From the NCBI GenBank assembly GCA_963971575.1, contig OZ020611.1:6274882-6338881 (forward strand): 64,000 bases of DNA, given 5' to 3'. The notes under the pieces were generated by a model, which saw only the letters and a program-made list of their open reading frames with translations, did no database searches and had not been told where the DNA came from. Source of the stretch: Liopterus haemorrhoidalis (Eukaryota > Arthropoda > Insecta > Coleoptera > Dytiscidae). Position numbers and translations under genes: made by a program. Shown here piece after piece: positions 22,220 to 34,114 of the stretch; positions within the stretch are counted from its first letter, which is position 1; every line of letters starts with the position of its first letter.

Positions 22220-23489
22220 CAAAATACAATCTAGCAGCAGAGTAGAAATAAATAGACCATATTAGTACTACGTCACAAAATGGGACAGTGCTGTGTGGTT
22301 GGATTCCTTTTTTTTGAATTAAGCATGTTGTTTTTTGTTTAATTGTATTTTGGAAATATAAATTAAGTTTTCAAAGTAAGAGAATGCTTCACATCAAAAC
22401 TACAAGTTGATATTTATTTATTAAAATTCTTATTTTATACATTACTAGCAGTGTACCCGATGCTTCGCTACCGGAAAAAATTTATGTGAAGTGTGAATTT
22501 TCACACATTGCAGGGTTTTGCAGGTATTTAATAACTGAATGATGATTATTTGGGATGCCAAAACAAATTTTATGTCAAAATATTTTTTTTATGAATTTTA
22601 ATTCGAATGCCTAATACCATTATTTAAGTTTCTAAATATGTGCAGTATTTTTTTACATAGCAAGGTTCATTAAGATTTTGAAAATTGCGCCTATGGCTTC
22701 TATTGGATGCTTAAATCATTAGCCACGCCCTCTGATTTCGTATACATCAAACAGAATTAAATTATAATTTCAACACTTCCCACTGGTTATTAAATTTACG
22801 CTTTTAAAAATTATATGCAACATTTGCCAAAATATAGCTAGAATTTTTACTGTTAAAATTTTTAATTTTTAATATTAAATAATTTAAACAAAAGAAAACT
22901 GAAAAAAAAAAAAAAATTAAAATTGACAGGATTCGAACTCTAGTTTGCAAGTTAACTGTGTTTAGCAAATTAGAAAACCAATGACTAAACACACATCGCT
23001 ATCAGCGCTGACGTCTAAATTTGGTTACATAGCGAATTAAATATTTAACATATTTTGGTTAAAAACACAAAAAATGCATTATTTTCCGGAAACATAATCT
23101 GATCAAAAATTCCTGTTGTACTATTCCGGTTCACACCAATATACATTACTTAGAATTTTTTCACATTTTTAGTTTAAACCATCTGGGCAACAGGGTGTGG
23201 GACAAAAATTTTTTTGCACAATTTTGGCAAAAATCACGTCAAAATAATTTATTTTGCAAAAATAAAATTTTGATCGTTAATCCACGTACTAAGGGCTTTC
23301 ATTTGATACCCTACTCAGAATTTAAAAAAAATTTTTTTTTTTTTCGATGAGCACATATTTGTTTATATTTTTAGGGGGATATGTTTTTTAGATGTTTTAG
23401 TATTTTTCCTATGTGCGGGTCAAAAAGTTGTACAATCATGCCAAATTTCAACTCTCTAGGTTTAGCCGTTTGGCTACAATTTTTACCGA

Positions 23490-23575
<86 letters not shown>
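23490..23575 (+). repeat. (GACA)n microsatellite
   Basis: About 21 uninterrupted GACA units. The frames through it on both strands are artefacts of the 4-bp repeat having no stop codon. Confidence 0.97.
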
Positions 23576-24347
23576 GACAAAATGACGGTATAAGGGTTTT
23601 TTGGTCATACCTACAAAACCCTAAAAAAGCAGCCGTAGCTAGTTTAGACAGGGTTTATGTCGCAGTGGGTTCAATTTAGTTTGGTGCGAATCATTTTATT
23701 ATGATCCAATTATATATTATTTTGTTTTACTCGTACCATTTCATAAATATGTGCTTGTACACAAATGATTTAAGTAAGGACTTCTTTATTAATAACACAG
23801 AATATATTATATTCTATCGTACTAATAACATATTTCCGAATAAATATTTCTTATAGAATGTTACGTGAATGATATTTTAGAATCAAAGTTATCAGAAGAG
23901 AGAAACACTGTTTTTTTAGTAGCAAATATACAAACATTAAAACAGATTTTAAAACAGAAATTCGTTAACTGAGATCACATAAAAATAAACCTCGATTGGG
24001 TCTTGTATTAGAGAAAAACAGATTGACGGAAATACAGATGGATATTGGTTCTTAAAGTTCGTTAAAGTGGGAATTCGTTAACCGAGGTACGCAGATAAAA
24101 AGTATCCTATCATGGAACTGACAATATTTTAACCATATATACAACATTTCATATAAGTCCGTCCAGCCGGTATTAAGATTTTATTGGGAAAAAAAATCAC
24201 AGACAGACAGACAGATAATAATTCTAAAAATGTTAAAATTGTTTAAGTATAATAAAGTTATTAAAGTCAAAACACTAAGAAAATGTGTAATGTACAAACA
24301 GACTCTCAAACATTATATTTATGTATAGATGTATTAAATAGAAAAGA

Positions 24348-26430
24348 CTAGGGGCCTCAGCCCGGCTACGCCGGTCTTCTCCCCTACGTTGTTAAAACTC
24401 GTCGCTCATCGTTTTTTAACATTATTTTATGGAAATTCGCCCTGCAAATGTCTTAAGTTTTATCGTTAATTCACCTTAAATACTTAATTAGTTTTCTTCT
24501 GTCAAGAAATACGTTCAAAATGTGAAATCTCGTCACATTTTAAATTGCAAAAAATTTGACAGCTGTCACCCTTTGAAATCTTGTAAGCATATTTTTGCCT
24601 CAAAATGATCCAATAATGGCCCAGATTCATTGAAAAATGTTTTCTGATGCCTCAAAATATTATCTCGCACGTCAAAAAAGCTATCTTGAACCATTATCAC
24701 CACTTAACACTTTGATTAACCCTGAAATTTTTAATATATATAAATCTTTTTTTAACACTATTTTATGGAAATTCGCCCTGCAAATGTCTTAAACTTTATC
24801 GTTAATTCACCTTAAATCCTTAATTAGTATTCTTCTGTCAAGAAACACGTTCAAAATGTGAAATCTCGTCCCATTTTAAAATGCAAAAATTTTGACAGCT
24901 GTCGAGAAACCTTGTAAACATATTTTTGCCTCAAAATGCTCCAATAATGGCCCAGATTCTTTGAAAAATGTTTTCTGATACCTCAAAATATTATCTCGCA
25001 TGTCCAAAAAGCTATCCTGAATCATTATTACCATTTAACACTTTGATTCTCGCCGTAGATATTCTGGACCGGCCGTCTTCTATTAAGAATATTTTTGAAT
25101 TATCGTCTGATAAAACCTGTCCGTGCCGATCAATGGTGACTTTGATTCGACACGGTTTCGAGGAAAAAATGCATTATTTTTATCAATAAAAATTAGTCAG
25201 TACCCCCTGTCGAAATAAAATTAAGTATAATCACTAAAAAAATATCACCCGGATAAGACGACGGTTCATTTTCTTCTCTCCGCGTTACCGGAAAAATGAA
25301 GATACACCAGAAGTTGAATAGAACATACATACCAACACTTGTACAATATAATAGTAGATTTATTTTAAACATCTTTTGCCGTTAAACAACATGTTTTATT
25401 GTTAAGTCAATAATAAGTGATATATTTATTCTAGCCCCCCAAATATGCATTAAAAACAGCACTAAACAGAAAATAATCGTTTCTTTATTCTAAGAAAATT
25501 CTTTTATATTATTTATGTATATTTTTGCTGTATAATAAATAAAAAGTGAGATATTTCAAGATTTTTGCTTTAGCTCACTCCCACCCAGTTCCAAAAGAAA
25601 ATGTGTGGAACAAAAATGATTCATTTTCTTATTGTAAACAAATTTCATCGCATGCGTTTTTGCTATTTCAAAAGTATTATTTCAAGGTGCCCTCCCGTAA
25701 CTCACCAATATTAATCAAATTGAAAAAAAAAAAAAAAAAAAAATACATAGAACATAAATAATTTATTTTCTTATTATAAATCATTTTTGTCCTATACGTT
25801 TTTGCTGTTAAGTCAATAATATGTGAAATATTTAAACAGTTTTTTTAGGGTATCCTCCCCGCAACTTCCCAAAATATTCATTGAAATGAAATAATTCATT
25901 CAGAAAAAATATTTGCTATACACGTTTTTGCATCAGCAAAAACATCAGTAAATAATAAGGGAGATATTTCAAATTTTTAATTTTTGGGTCTCCCTCTTAA
26001 TTTCCCAAATATTCAATCAACTAAAAAAATGCGTAGAACAGAAAAGATTTTTTTTTTCTTATTATTAATAATATTTGTTGCATATTTTTTTGCTGTCAAG
26101 TCAATAAGAACAGAGATATGTTAAATTTTTTAGTAAATAGTTTTAACCTCGAAACACTATCTTAGAATAAAAATTTTGAGATGCCTTATAGCCTATGTTT
26201 TAATTCTGGTTTTACTCTATCATCACACCAAATTACGTTAAAATATATTCAGCCGTTTTTGCGTGAAACTCGGACAAACAGACAGAGAAAAATTGATTAT
26301 ATTGCCAATATCTTCTTATACCTATTTACGTCACTATGATATTCTGAAACGTGTAAAAACCAAATATGAGGGAGATAAATATTTAAACAAATAAACAAAC
26401 AGATGTAGCCTTTAGTTTTATTTATATAGA
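24348..26430 (-). mobile_element. Helitron of a second subfamily nested inside the first
   Basis: On the minus strand it begins TCTATATAAATAAAACTAAA at 26430 and ends GGCTGAGGCCCCTAG at 24348, preceded by GCCGGCGTAGCC that can fold. It sits between A (24347) and T (26431). The same 3' end is seen at 33840 on the plus strand. The interior has several degenerate repeats of a 'cctcccgtaactcacc' type segment and no ORF of note. Confidence 0.75.
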
Positions 26431-27667
26431 TAATGTAAGCCCATATGAATTGAACAATTTCAATATGAAGAGAAATTCCCGCTTTCTCGCTGAAAGTCCC
26501 ATAAAGGTTTCAATGGTCCAATATAATTAAAAACAAAATTATTAATTTCTCGTTTCTCATGGGACTTTTTTGAGATTTTCGATTTTTCTAGTTATGATGA
26601 AGGCATTTACTACCTCTATGCATAATTTCAACTCGGTAGCATATCTGGAAGTGGGTTAGTATTTCCGGACATAGCCACAAATATTCTCTTTTATATATAA
26701 AGATAATTTAATATATCATTATTTTTGCAGAACAATATTATTTTGCAGGTTAATTTTGAAAATTTTACGTTAATAATCGTTATTATGGCAAGTAACATAG
26801 CAATAAGTGTGTATGCCATATCTAAATGATTTGAAGGAACAATATATTGTTTTTATTTTATCCATTATTGTTTTTCATTTTTATCTGTCAAAAAACGAAA
26901 AAATTTGCAATTAAGAATGTTGCTGTAATTGTTACAATTTGGAGCAACACAATACACCATTATGCATTCTAAAACAAAATATTAATGATTACTTAGTGTT
27001 AATTAAATAAATACTAATGATATTTCGATTTTCATATTATTTAAAAATGTAACCTATAAATATATCTTCGAATCCTTATTTATATATTTATAAACTCAGA
27101 ATTCTATAATATAAAGTATCTGGACTGTATATATTAGTATATATTTATCAAAAATACATATTTTTTGCTCCAAAATTGAAGATATTCATAAAATTAAGGT
27201 AACAAAAGTAATGTCACATGCATTTTAAACCAGTCAAAAACTTCCAAAGGACTCAACTCTCAGATGGCAGCACATGTATGTGACGACACACTAATATGGT
27301 CTATTGGCCCAATATTTTCTAACAGAGATATTATTTATCATGACCATGGAAACGTTACATATAAGTATGAAAAAACAGATACTTGGAAAAAAAAAATCAA
27401 CAATTTTTCGTCTTATAAAAAAATGTCTCAAATAAAAGTTGTTAGTTATTGGTTTTATAGCAACTTTTGTAAGATACATTTTTTCAAAATATTTTTACTT
27501 TATGAAATATTCGCAGAAATCTTAAAATCGACACGAAACTCCCATTTCTAGTCAACCGATTTTTACTAAAAGTTGATCAACTCGTGCCATTGATGTCAGA
27601 AGCTTAAATATGAAGTTTCATAAAAATCCTTTTAGCCAATTTGCTCGGACGGACGGATGGACGGACC

Positions 27668-27739
<72 letters not shown>

Positions 27740-27985
27740 TCATGTTAAAAATAGTCAAAACGTTATGTAGGGACCTCAATTTGTGGAGATCCATCGAAAT
27801 CTCGAAGTATCAAAATCGGTATGATCACAATACCTCCCTTATATATGTTAGCGGTCGGTAAAAAGAGTGCCGGTCTAGATGGTATACCTAGGATAAGCGA
27901 TACTGAGAAAGTATCGATATTTGGATATCGATAATAACGAATAAAAATTATCGATACCGGTATCGTATCGAAAAAAAATATATAT

Positions 27986-28552
27986 ATCACCCAAACAGTG
28001 GATTGTTACTTAGTTTCCGGTTCATATGAATAAATCCAAGTTTCGTCACCTGTATTGATGTTGTATATGGCTTTTGCAGTGCCTATCAAAGTGCCTGACA
28101 ACAAATCTTTTTCAAAGCTAAATTTTCATGCAAAATCGAATGTATTGCTGTCTGCGATATGCAAAAGGATGCCTCTATCTCACGGTAAGTCACATGCCAA
28201 TCTTCTTCAATCATTTTGCGCACAGCATCGATGTTTTTTTGAATTGCATCTAATTTTTTTTTTTTTTTTAATCACATCTGTTTTGAATTTGAATCACGTC
28301 TGATTTTGGTTGACCTTCACGAGTTTCATCACTGACGGACGCACGACCACGACGAAATTCTGCAAACCAATTGTAAATAGTCTTTTCTGATGGTGCTTCA
28401 TTATCAAAAGATGAACGAAGCGAATCTATGTATTGTTGTTGATTTCGGCCTTTACTAAAATCGTAAAAAATCATCCAACGAAAACCTTCCCGTTTTATCC
28501 ATTTTTTCACAAACTTAAAATATTTTTGCAAAATATTTTTCATATTGATCAT
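27986..28552 (-). pseudogene. mariner transposase N-terminal half, internally deleted
   Basis: The minus strand opens with a mariner HTH region: YDFSKGRNQQQYIDSLRSSF, APSEKTIYNWFAEFRRGR and DETREGQPKSDV. After a shift near 28270 come KNIDAVRKMIEEDWHVTYRE and ISQTAIHSILHENLALKKI. A deletion then joins this to GDETWIYSYEPET, the first catalytic Asp region, ending at a stop and at about 27986. The catalytic D2 and D3 regions are absent. The flanks are satellite-like, and no TIR was found. Confidence 0.8.
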
Positions 28553-28995
28553 AGGATATAGGAGTGTCTAGAGTTTCTTGTTTATGCCTACGAAACCCTA
28601 GACATTTCTGTATGTAATTATATTTGTAGATTCTTAAAGAAAAAAATCTGCAAAAATTGTTGATATCAGTCAAAGAATATAGAATTGTCTAGAGTTTTTT
28701 GTTTATGCCTACGAAACCCTAGACATTTCTATATGTTATTTTATCCGCAGATTTTTAGAAAATATTTTTTATATCGATCATAGGATATAGGAGTGTTTAG
28801 AAATCCTAGACGAAATCCTAGACATTTCTATATGTTATTTTATTCGCAGGTTCTTAGAGAATAAATCTACAAAATGTTGTTCATATCGGTCAAATCATAT
28901 AGGAGTATCTAGAGTTTCTTGTTTATGCCTATGAAATCCTACACATTTCTATATGTAATTATATACGTAGATTCTTAGAGAATAAATCTGCAAAT
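28548..28995 (+). repeat. Tandem repeat, ~105-125 bp unit, 4 copies
   Basis: Units carry ataggatataggagtg, tctagagtttcttgtttatg, cctacgaaaccctagacatt and a rhythmic tagattcttagagaataaat. The third unit has a shorter central part. The array directly abuts the mariner relic. Confidence 0.85.
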
Positions 28996-29159
28996 TACCT
29001 GTCAATCAAGAGACTTCAAGAGTCCCCAGTTGTCAATCACGAGAAACTTAGGAAAAAATGACGTCACAATGTTACCCAGATCATATACACACTCTTACTA
29101 ATTATATATGTACGATATTATAAATTTATAAGTAAGTATTTAACTATTAAATAATGAAA

Positions 29160-29665
29160 CCTTTTTGTCAGCCTTTTGTTTCTTAGTCTGTTATCCGTCA
29201 GCTTTTTATCTATCGGCCTTTTGTCTTTGTAAGCCTTTTGTCTTAGTCAGCCTTTTGTCTGTCGGCATTATGTATATCGTCCTTTTGTCTGAGTCAGCCG
29301 TTTGTCTATGTCAGGCTTTTGCCTGTCATCCTTTTGTCTGTCTGCCTTTTGTCTTTGTCAACCTTTTGTCTTTGTCAATCTTTTGTCTTTGTCAACCTTT
29401 TGTCTTTGTCAACCTTTTGTCTTTGTCAGCTTTTTGTCTTAGTCAGCCTTTTGTCTATGTCGGTCTTTTGTTTGTCGTCCTTTTGTCTGGCCTCTTATTG
29501 TCCATATCGGTCCTTTTTTTTGTTGCCCTTTTATCTGTCGGCACTTTGTCTTTTTCGGCCTGTTGTCTGTAAGTCTTTTGTCCAAGTTGGCCTTTTTCTA
29601 CGTCGGCCTTTTGTCAGGGTCTGCCTTTTGTCTGTCGGCCTAATGTTCATGTCGCCCTTTTACCT
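29160..29665 (+). repeat. Degenerate minisatellite, ~18-bp unit CCTTTTGTCTTTGTCARC
   Basis: About 25 units of roughly 17-22 bp, most regular at 29345-29450. The frames through it (135 and 122 aa, Leu/Ser/Cys/Phe-rich) are by-products of the repeat. Confidence 0.9.
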
Positions 29666-29689
29666 GGATTCCCGAAATAATATATAAAT

Positions 29690-30234
29690 CGATAACCGGG
29701 ACAAGATTTTAAAACGGTTTATTATCTGTGCCTATAGTTGTCATTGAATTTATACATACCTTTATTTGCCAAAATAAACTGTTCAACTTCAGTATTTTTC
29801 TAAACTTGTAGAGACAGGTTTTTCGAGTAATTACTTAGAACTAATAGCTAGCTACAAAACAAATGTCACTTTTATCTTTTCACAAATATAACGCATTCAG
29901 AAAAACATTGCATATTGATAACAATGTTTAAAGAACTATTCTCGCAAAAAGTTTTAGTAAAACAAGTAGTCTAATAACCATAAATTAATTTAATTTGAAC
30001 GTTGATGTATATATAATAAAAAACCAATATTATTTATTGCATTCTTTTTCAGGAAAGAAATTGATAACTAGTATAAATTTATAGCAATATATTAAGCTGG
30101 TAATTAATATTATTATTATTTGTTAGTATACTGCACAAAACCAGAAACTTGTATATGAACTGTTAATTTTGAAAGTCCATTTTGTGAAAAATATGAGTTA
30201 ATTTTACGTCTTATTACAAATTGAGATTAACTTC
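29690..30234. other. No gene seen
   Basis: AT-rich sequence. An upstream exon of the ORF at 30235 could lie here, but no splice-site pair was convincing. Confidence 0.35.
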
Positions 30235-30430
30235 ATGTTTTTAATCATTTACAATAAATATCGACTCAATATCAGTAAAAATTTGTTACTGTTAGTTTAT
30301 ATGGTCAACAGTATTTCAAATGCATTAATTTTGAAAGTGAGACAAGTCCACTCGAATAAATTCTCTCGAACTGAAACCCGATTAATACCGGTGGATTTTT
30401 ATAAATTGATTAAAAAATGTCGCAAGCATA

Positions 30431-32073
30431 CGAGCCCTGTCCACTATCAGTTGGCCCAGCTACGAAATTTTTATATATTGGTGTTCAATTAACAGAATGC
30501 GAATAGCTTATGGAATCTAGGTAATATTTTATTTTCAATTAAACATTTTAGAGATTTACGATTAATATTTACAACTATTAAAGTAAATTAATAAGAACAA
30601 AAATAATATTTCCATTGGAGAGCCATTAACTTGGAAACTTATTTCAGAAATTACCACTGGGTAACGTCACCTTTCGTTTTTATAACAGCATTAATTCTTC
30701 TAGGCATAGTATCTACAAGGTCTTGGCATTGTCGAGGAGTAAAATTATCCCATATTTCTAGAAGCTTTAGTCTTAATTCTGGAATTGTTCTAGCCGGTAT
30801 TATACGCAATCGTTTTTTCATTTCGTGCCAAAGTGTCTCGATGGGGGATAAGTCTGGGCTACTTGAAACCTACTCTAAAAGTGGAATAGAATGATCACGG
30901 AACCATTTCAAAGATTTTTTTGACGTATGGCAAGCGGCTCCATCTTGTTGAAAAATAAAATCCTTCTCAGAGATTAATGCATTTTCCATAGTTGGCAACA
31001 GAGACTCCTCTAAAATACTTAAATATTTGGCTGTGTTAACAATGCCGTCGATAAAGTGAAGTTTTCCTACACCTCTTGCAGACTTTGAACCCCACACCAT
31101 GACAGATGCTGGAAATTTCTTTTCAAGCAATCGGGATGATATGCTTCATGTTTCTGACGAACATCTCTGCTCCGCTTGTCCCCTACACAGACTTCAAACC
31201 TAGACTCATCGGAGCGATGCAATGGAGCATTGCACGCTGTTCCACTTTTAACAATTCCATATTTTATGTTCTCTTGCCCATTTCAACCTGTTTTTCTTTT
31301 GATTAGACGTCAACAATGGTTTTGCCTTGGCCTAAGAAAGTTTTATAAATTTCTGTAAATATACATTTAAGAGTCCGATTAAAAAAATATTACCTTATAG
31401 GTTCCAAATCCTAATTTTTTAGCTTCCTTATGACATATAGACCTTGAAACACGTCTTCCAACAACATCGCTCCACAGTACACTCAATTGACTGTAGTTAG
31501 CACGTCTGTTATCCTTAATAATTGTTTTCAATGCACGTTTGTCATTGTCCGTCAGTATAGTTTTCTTCACGTACTGGGGCTTTGGGGCAACTGAACCACT
31601 TGTTTTGTACAATTTTACAATATTTCTAATACTGTATCTTGACAAACCTAATAATTTTCCGATTTCGGAATTGGTTTTTCCTGTTTTTGCTAAGTTCACA
31701 ATGATTAACCGAATTTTTTCATCAATAGCTTTGCCTCTGCCCATGTTTTAAAATTATTTAGACTTAACACTTTTAATACATCACAGTCAATAAACAAACT
31801 TTGTTTTCCAACGCCTACTACGCATAGCTACCGCAAAAACCCAGGTATTTTATATACAGTACAAGAATACATGAACTCAAAAAATACGTTTGTTTTACGA
31901 ATATTATTTTTATAATAACAAATTAAATGGAATAAATTTTGACCCCTTTGCTTCTAATATGATTATATTGTCAAAAAATGTACAAAGCAGCATTTACTTT
32001 TACTTATTATTTAATAATTTCTAAAGAAACTGAAAATTTCATAGGTGGGCCAACTGAAAGTGGACAGGGCTCG
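30431..32073 (-). mobile_element. Tc1-like transposon, full length, decayed
   Basis: The inverted ends CGAGCCCTGTCCACT...GTTGGCCCA (about 28 bp, one mismatch) are flanked by TA at 30429-30430 and 32074-32075. Its 1643 bp encode one minus-strand DD34E transposase, now broken. Confidence 0.9.
30648..31744 (-). pseudogene. Tc1-like DD34E transposase, frameshifted
   Basis: The N-terminal paired-type HTH is intact for 121 residues (MGRGKAIDEKIRLIIVNLAK..., GLSRYSIRNIVKLYKTSG). A decayed stretch follows in several frames with LKWAREHKIW and SDESRFEVCVGDK (first catalytic acid). The intact block 30870-31130 then has QQDGAACHTSKKS (second acid). After a TAG come SSSPDLSPIETLWHEMKKRL (catalytic Glu) and MPRRINAVIKTKGDVTQW at the end. 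I count 34 residues between D2 and E, the Tc1 signature. At least two frameshifts and one stop. Confidence 0.9.
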
Positions 32074-32410
32074 TAATCCGTTTTTACTACATCAAATGAA
32101 AAGTGAAGACAATTACTCTACCAAACCTCTCGAGGAGGCAATTTTAAGAAGAAGGAAAAATACTAATGAAGAAATAGTTAACTGGTTGAATATTTCCTGG
32201 ATAAGATTTTTGAGAAATGCGCCGTATAAAATGTTTTATAAAACGTCAATAGAAAAAGATTCACAATTTAAAACTCTTGATTTATCACCAAAACGCGGTA
32301 GGCAGTGTAATTTCGGAAAAATAATATTACCATCTTTATATGAAAAAACTAGGGCTACTCGACACCATGTTAAACGTATTGTACTTTTAAAAAACTATTT
32401 TAATGTTTAG

Positions 32411-33123
32411 TGAGTCACTGATTATAATTTAATTTTGATAAAATTTTCCTTCTGTCTCCCGCAACGCAACTGTGGCAACAGATAAGAAGCGATTTATAAT
32501 ATTTAGCTAATTAGCATTTATTGTTACAATATTTTATTTTAATTTATTGTATTATTTATTATAATTAAGGCCTAAAAATTAGTTTAATTATCCGCAACTC
32601 AAACAAATCGAACTGATACTCTGCTCCACTTAACTTAAAAACAATCCTTTCTAATCCCACTCCAGCTGTTTGTGACAAAATATTATGGTTTTTAACGGAA
32701 ATCGAAAAAGATATGTAGAATAGGTTCTCCATTAGCTATGCGCTGGCGGAATGGTGTTAAACCGAAGCCAACAGAATAAGAAGAAGAAGAAGAAGAAGAA
32801 CTGATACTCCTCATAGTTGTTCATTAAAATATGAACTATCAAGTGTTATACGTGTCAATCAGATTACATAATTGGAAGACTGTAGCTCATTAAAATTTTA
32901 TAAGAGATAAGATTTAAAATATATTCCATATCTGTACATATGGTTTTTTTTTTTTTAATTTTTGAATATTTTTGTCAACTGAATTTATTTGAGTGAAAAT
33001 GTTTTTTAATATTATTTGGACGATTTTTTCTTTGTGATGAAATTACATATGGTTTCAAAATAAAATTCTAAAACTGAGCTGTCTATGTAGTTTGCTGTCG
33101 CTTAGAGCCGGCTCTTTCTTAGA
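32411..33123. other. No gene; retroposon-like tail with (AAG)n
   Basis: 32730-32802 ends gccaacagaataagaagaag followed by more AAG units, which resembles the 3' end of an RTE-like LINE or SINE; no coding part is attached. The rest is AT-rich and featureless. Confidence 0.4.
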
Positions 33124-33215
33124 CCCGGTCAGTTTTCGGTCGTTCGCTCGTAGGTAGAACGTCGCTTAACCCGGTCAGTTGTCGGTCGTTCGCTCGTAGG
33201 TAGAACGTCGCTTAG
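33124..33215 (+). repeat. 46-bp tandem duplication
   Basis: 33124-33169 and 33170-33215 are direct copies (cccggtcagttt/gtcggtcg...) differing at one base near the start, GC-rich against an AT-rich background. Confidence 0.9.
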
Positions 33216-33670
33216 CCCCGGTTCTTATCTAACATTTTTGAAACAAACAATTCACTTTATGTAGCTACTGTATTTTAAACCAGATGTGTTAAGTTTATGG
33301 CGATGTTTATTGCCCTTATAAATCGGACATCTGGGATTTGGGCAATATTTTTAATATTTTTATATAGTATGGTTGTAAGAAAATACAGACTAAGCCTATT
33401 AGTTTCAAATAAACTGCCCTACAAATTGATGACAAATTGATGATAATACATTACACGCAGAGTTCTCGCGAAGTTCAACATGACATCGATCCAGATCCGG
33501 ATCACTCCGGTCACTGCTCACAATCGCCCGACCACTCGTATCCTTGAAACTTGAAACAATACAGTGAGCCGTGAGCCGGCTCATTTCAATTTGGTGAACC
33601 GTGTCACTTCGGTCAGTGTACTGAGTCGGCTCAGTGAGCCGGTTCGTTCATGAACGACCCATCTCTAGTT
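33216..33670. other. Possible hAT-like end; no gene
   Basis: 33550-33667 is rich in GAGCCGGCTC-like words and finishes GAACGACCCATCTCTAG, whose complement (CTAGAGATGGG...) looks like a hAT-type terminus. The partner end was not found. Confidence 0.3.
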
Positions 33671-33689
33671 TAGACGCCTTTTTAAGAAT

Positions 33690-33840
33690 AAAAATTGGCG
33701 TCGCAGCAAGATGATTTTTTATTCTCTTCTGTAAAAATTTTATGTACCTGTTGTGATCTTGTGCTCAATTACAGGGCGGGGGCGTAGCCCCCGGCTCCAC
33801 AAAGGGTGTGAAGGACGGCGTAGCCGGGCTGAGCCCCTAG
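33690..33840 (+). mobile_element. Helitron 3' end, second subfamily
   Basis: Ends GGCGTAGCCGGGCTGAGCCC-CTAG at 33840, followed by T. A GGCGTA...GCC-type fold precedes the CTAG, and the end is shared with the nested Helitron ending at 24348. The start is not defined. Confidence 0.5.
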
Positions 33841-33907
33841 TAGGTACTTATTGAGATAATCAAAACTTCTTAATGCATATTGTGACGCTCTCTGAGGTTA
33901 CGTAATT

Positions 33908-34024
<117 letters not shown>

Positions 34025-34114
34025 TGGAACATATGCAGGACTAGCCCAGTAAAATGTTCACTAAGAAAATAGAAAAAAACAAAAAATTTCTACACAATTT
34101 ACAATTATAAATCG

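Larger units (their letters stand above)
22445..26703 (-). mobile_element. Non-autonomous Helitron with second Helitron nested
   Basis: On the minus strand it starts TCTTTATATATAAAAGAGAA at 26703 and ends ...GGGTACACTGCTAG at 22445. It is inserted between A (22444) and T (26704) without duplication. The empty site in copy 1 (tacattataattt near 13920) confirms both ends. The interior has a (GACA)n tract, a tRNA-like stretch with an AGTTCGAATCC B-box (22929-22939, minus), and no Rep/helicase ORF. Confidence 0.88.
22251..27305. mobile_element. AATAGACC inverted-repeat element, copy 2, carrying Helitrons
   Basis: The ends match those of 13720-14779. Own sequence is 22251-22444 and 26704-27305, about 800 bp; the rest is inserted Helitron. 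It reads through the site occupied by the Tourist MITE in copy 1. Confidence 0.82.
22220..27862 (+). repeat. GACA-bearing dispersed repeat, copy 2, split by insertion
   Basis: 22220-22250 (aaaatacaatctagcagcag...) and 27306-27862 together match 12468-13052. The intervening 22251-27305 is one inserted element. The GACA tract of this copy (27668-27738) is longer and purer than in copy 1. Confidence 0.75.
30235..32410 (+). pseudogene. ORF split by Tc1 insertion, continuous when insertion removed
   Basis: 30235-30430 and 32076-32410 are in the same frame. Joined at the single TA they give 176 codons plus stop, with no internal stop. The segments include RTETRLIPVDFYKLIKKCRK on the left and EEIVNWLNISWIRFLRNAPY, KMFYKTSIE and LSPKRGRQCNFGK on the right. 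The left third before about residue 30 is hydrophobic and may be intronic. From memory, the right part resembles a repetitive hypothetical family of insect genomes with a WxxxxWxxxxKxxPxxxFxK pattern; this is a weak assignment. Function unknown. Confidence 0.5.

Noticed and set aside
23371..23679. Frames of repeated TDRQ or SVCL residues
   Set aside because: (GACA)n translated; same at 27610-27861 and 12831-13052.
28055..28303. Plus-strand 82-codon frame
   Set aside because: Antisense to the decayed mariner transposase; no independent support.
29165..29687. 135- and 122-codon Leu/Ser/Cys/Phe-rich frames resembling membrane proteins
   Set aside because: They coincide exactly with the 18-bp minisatellite and overlap each other in two frames.
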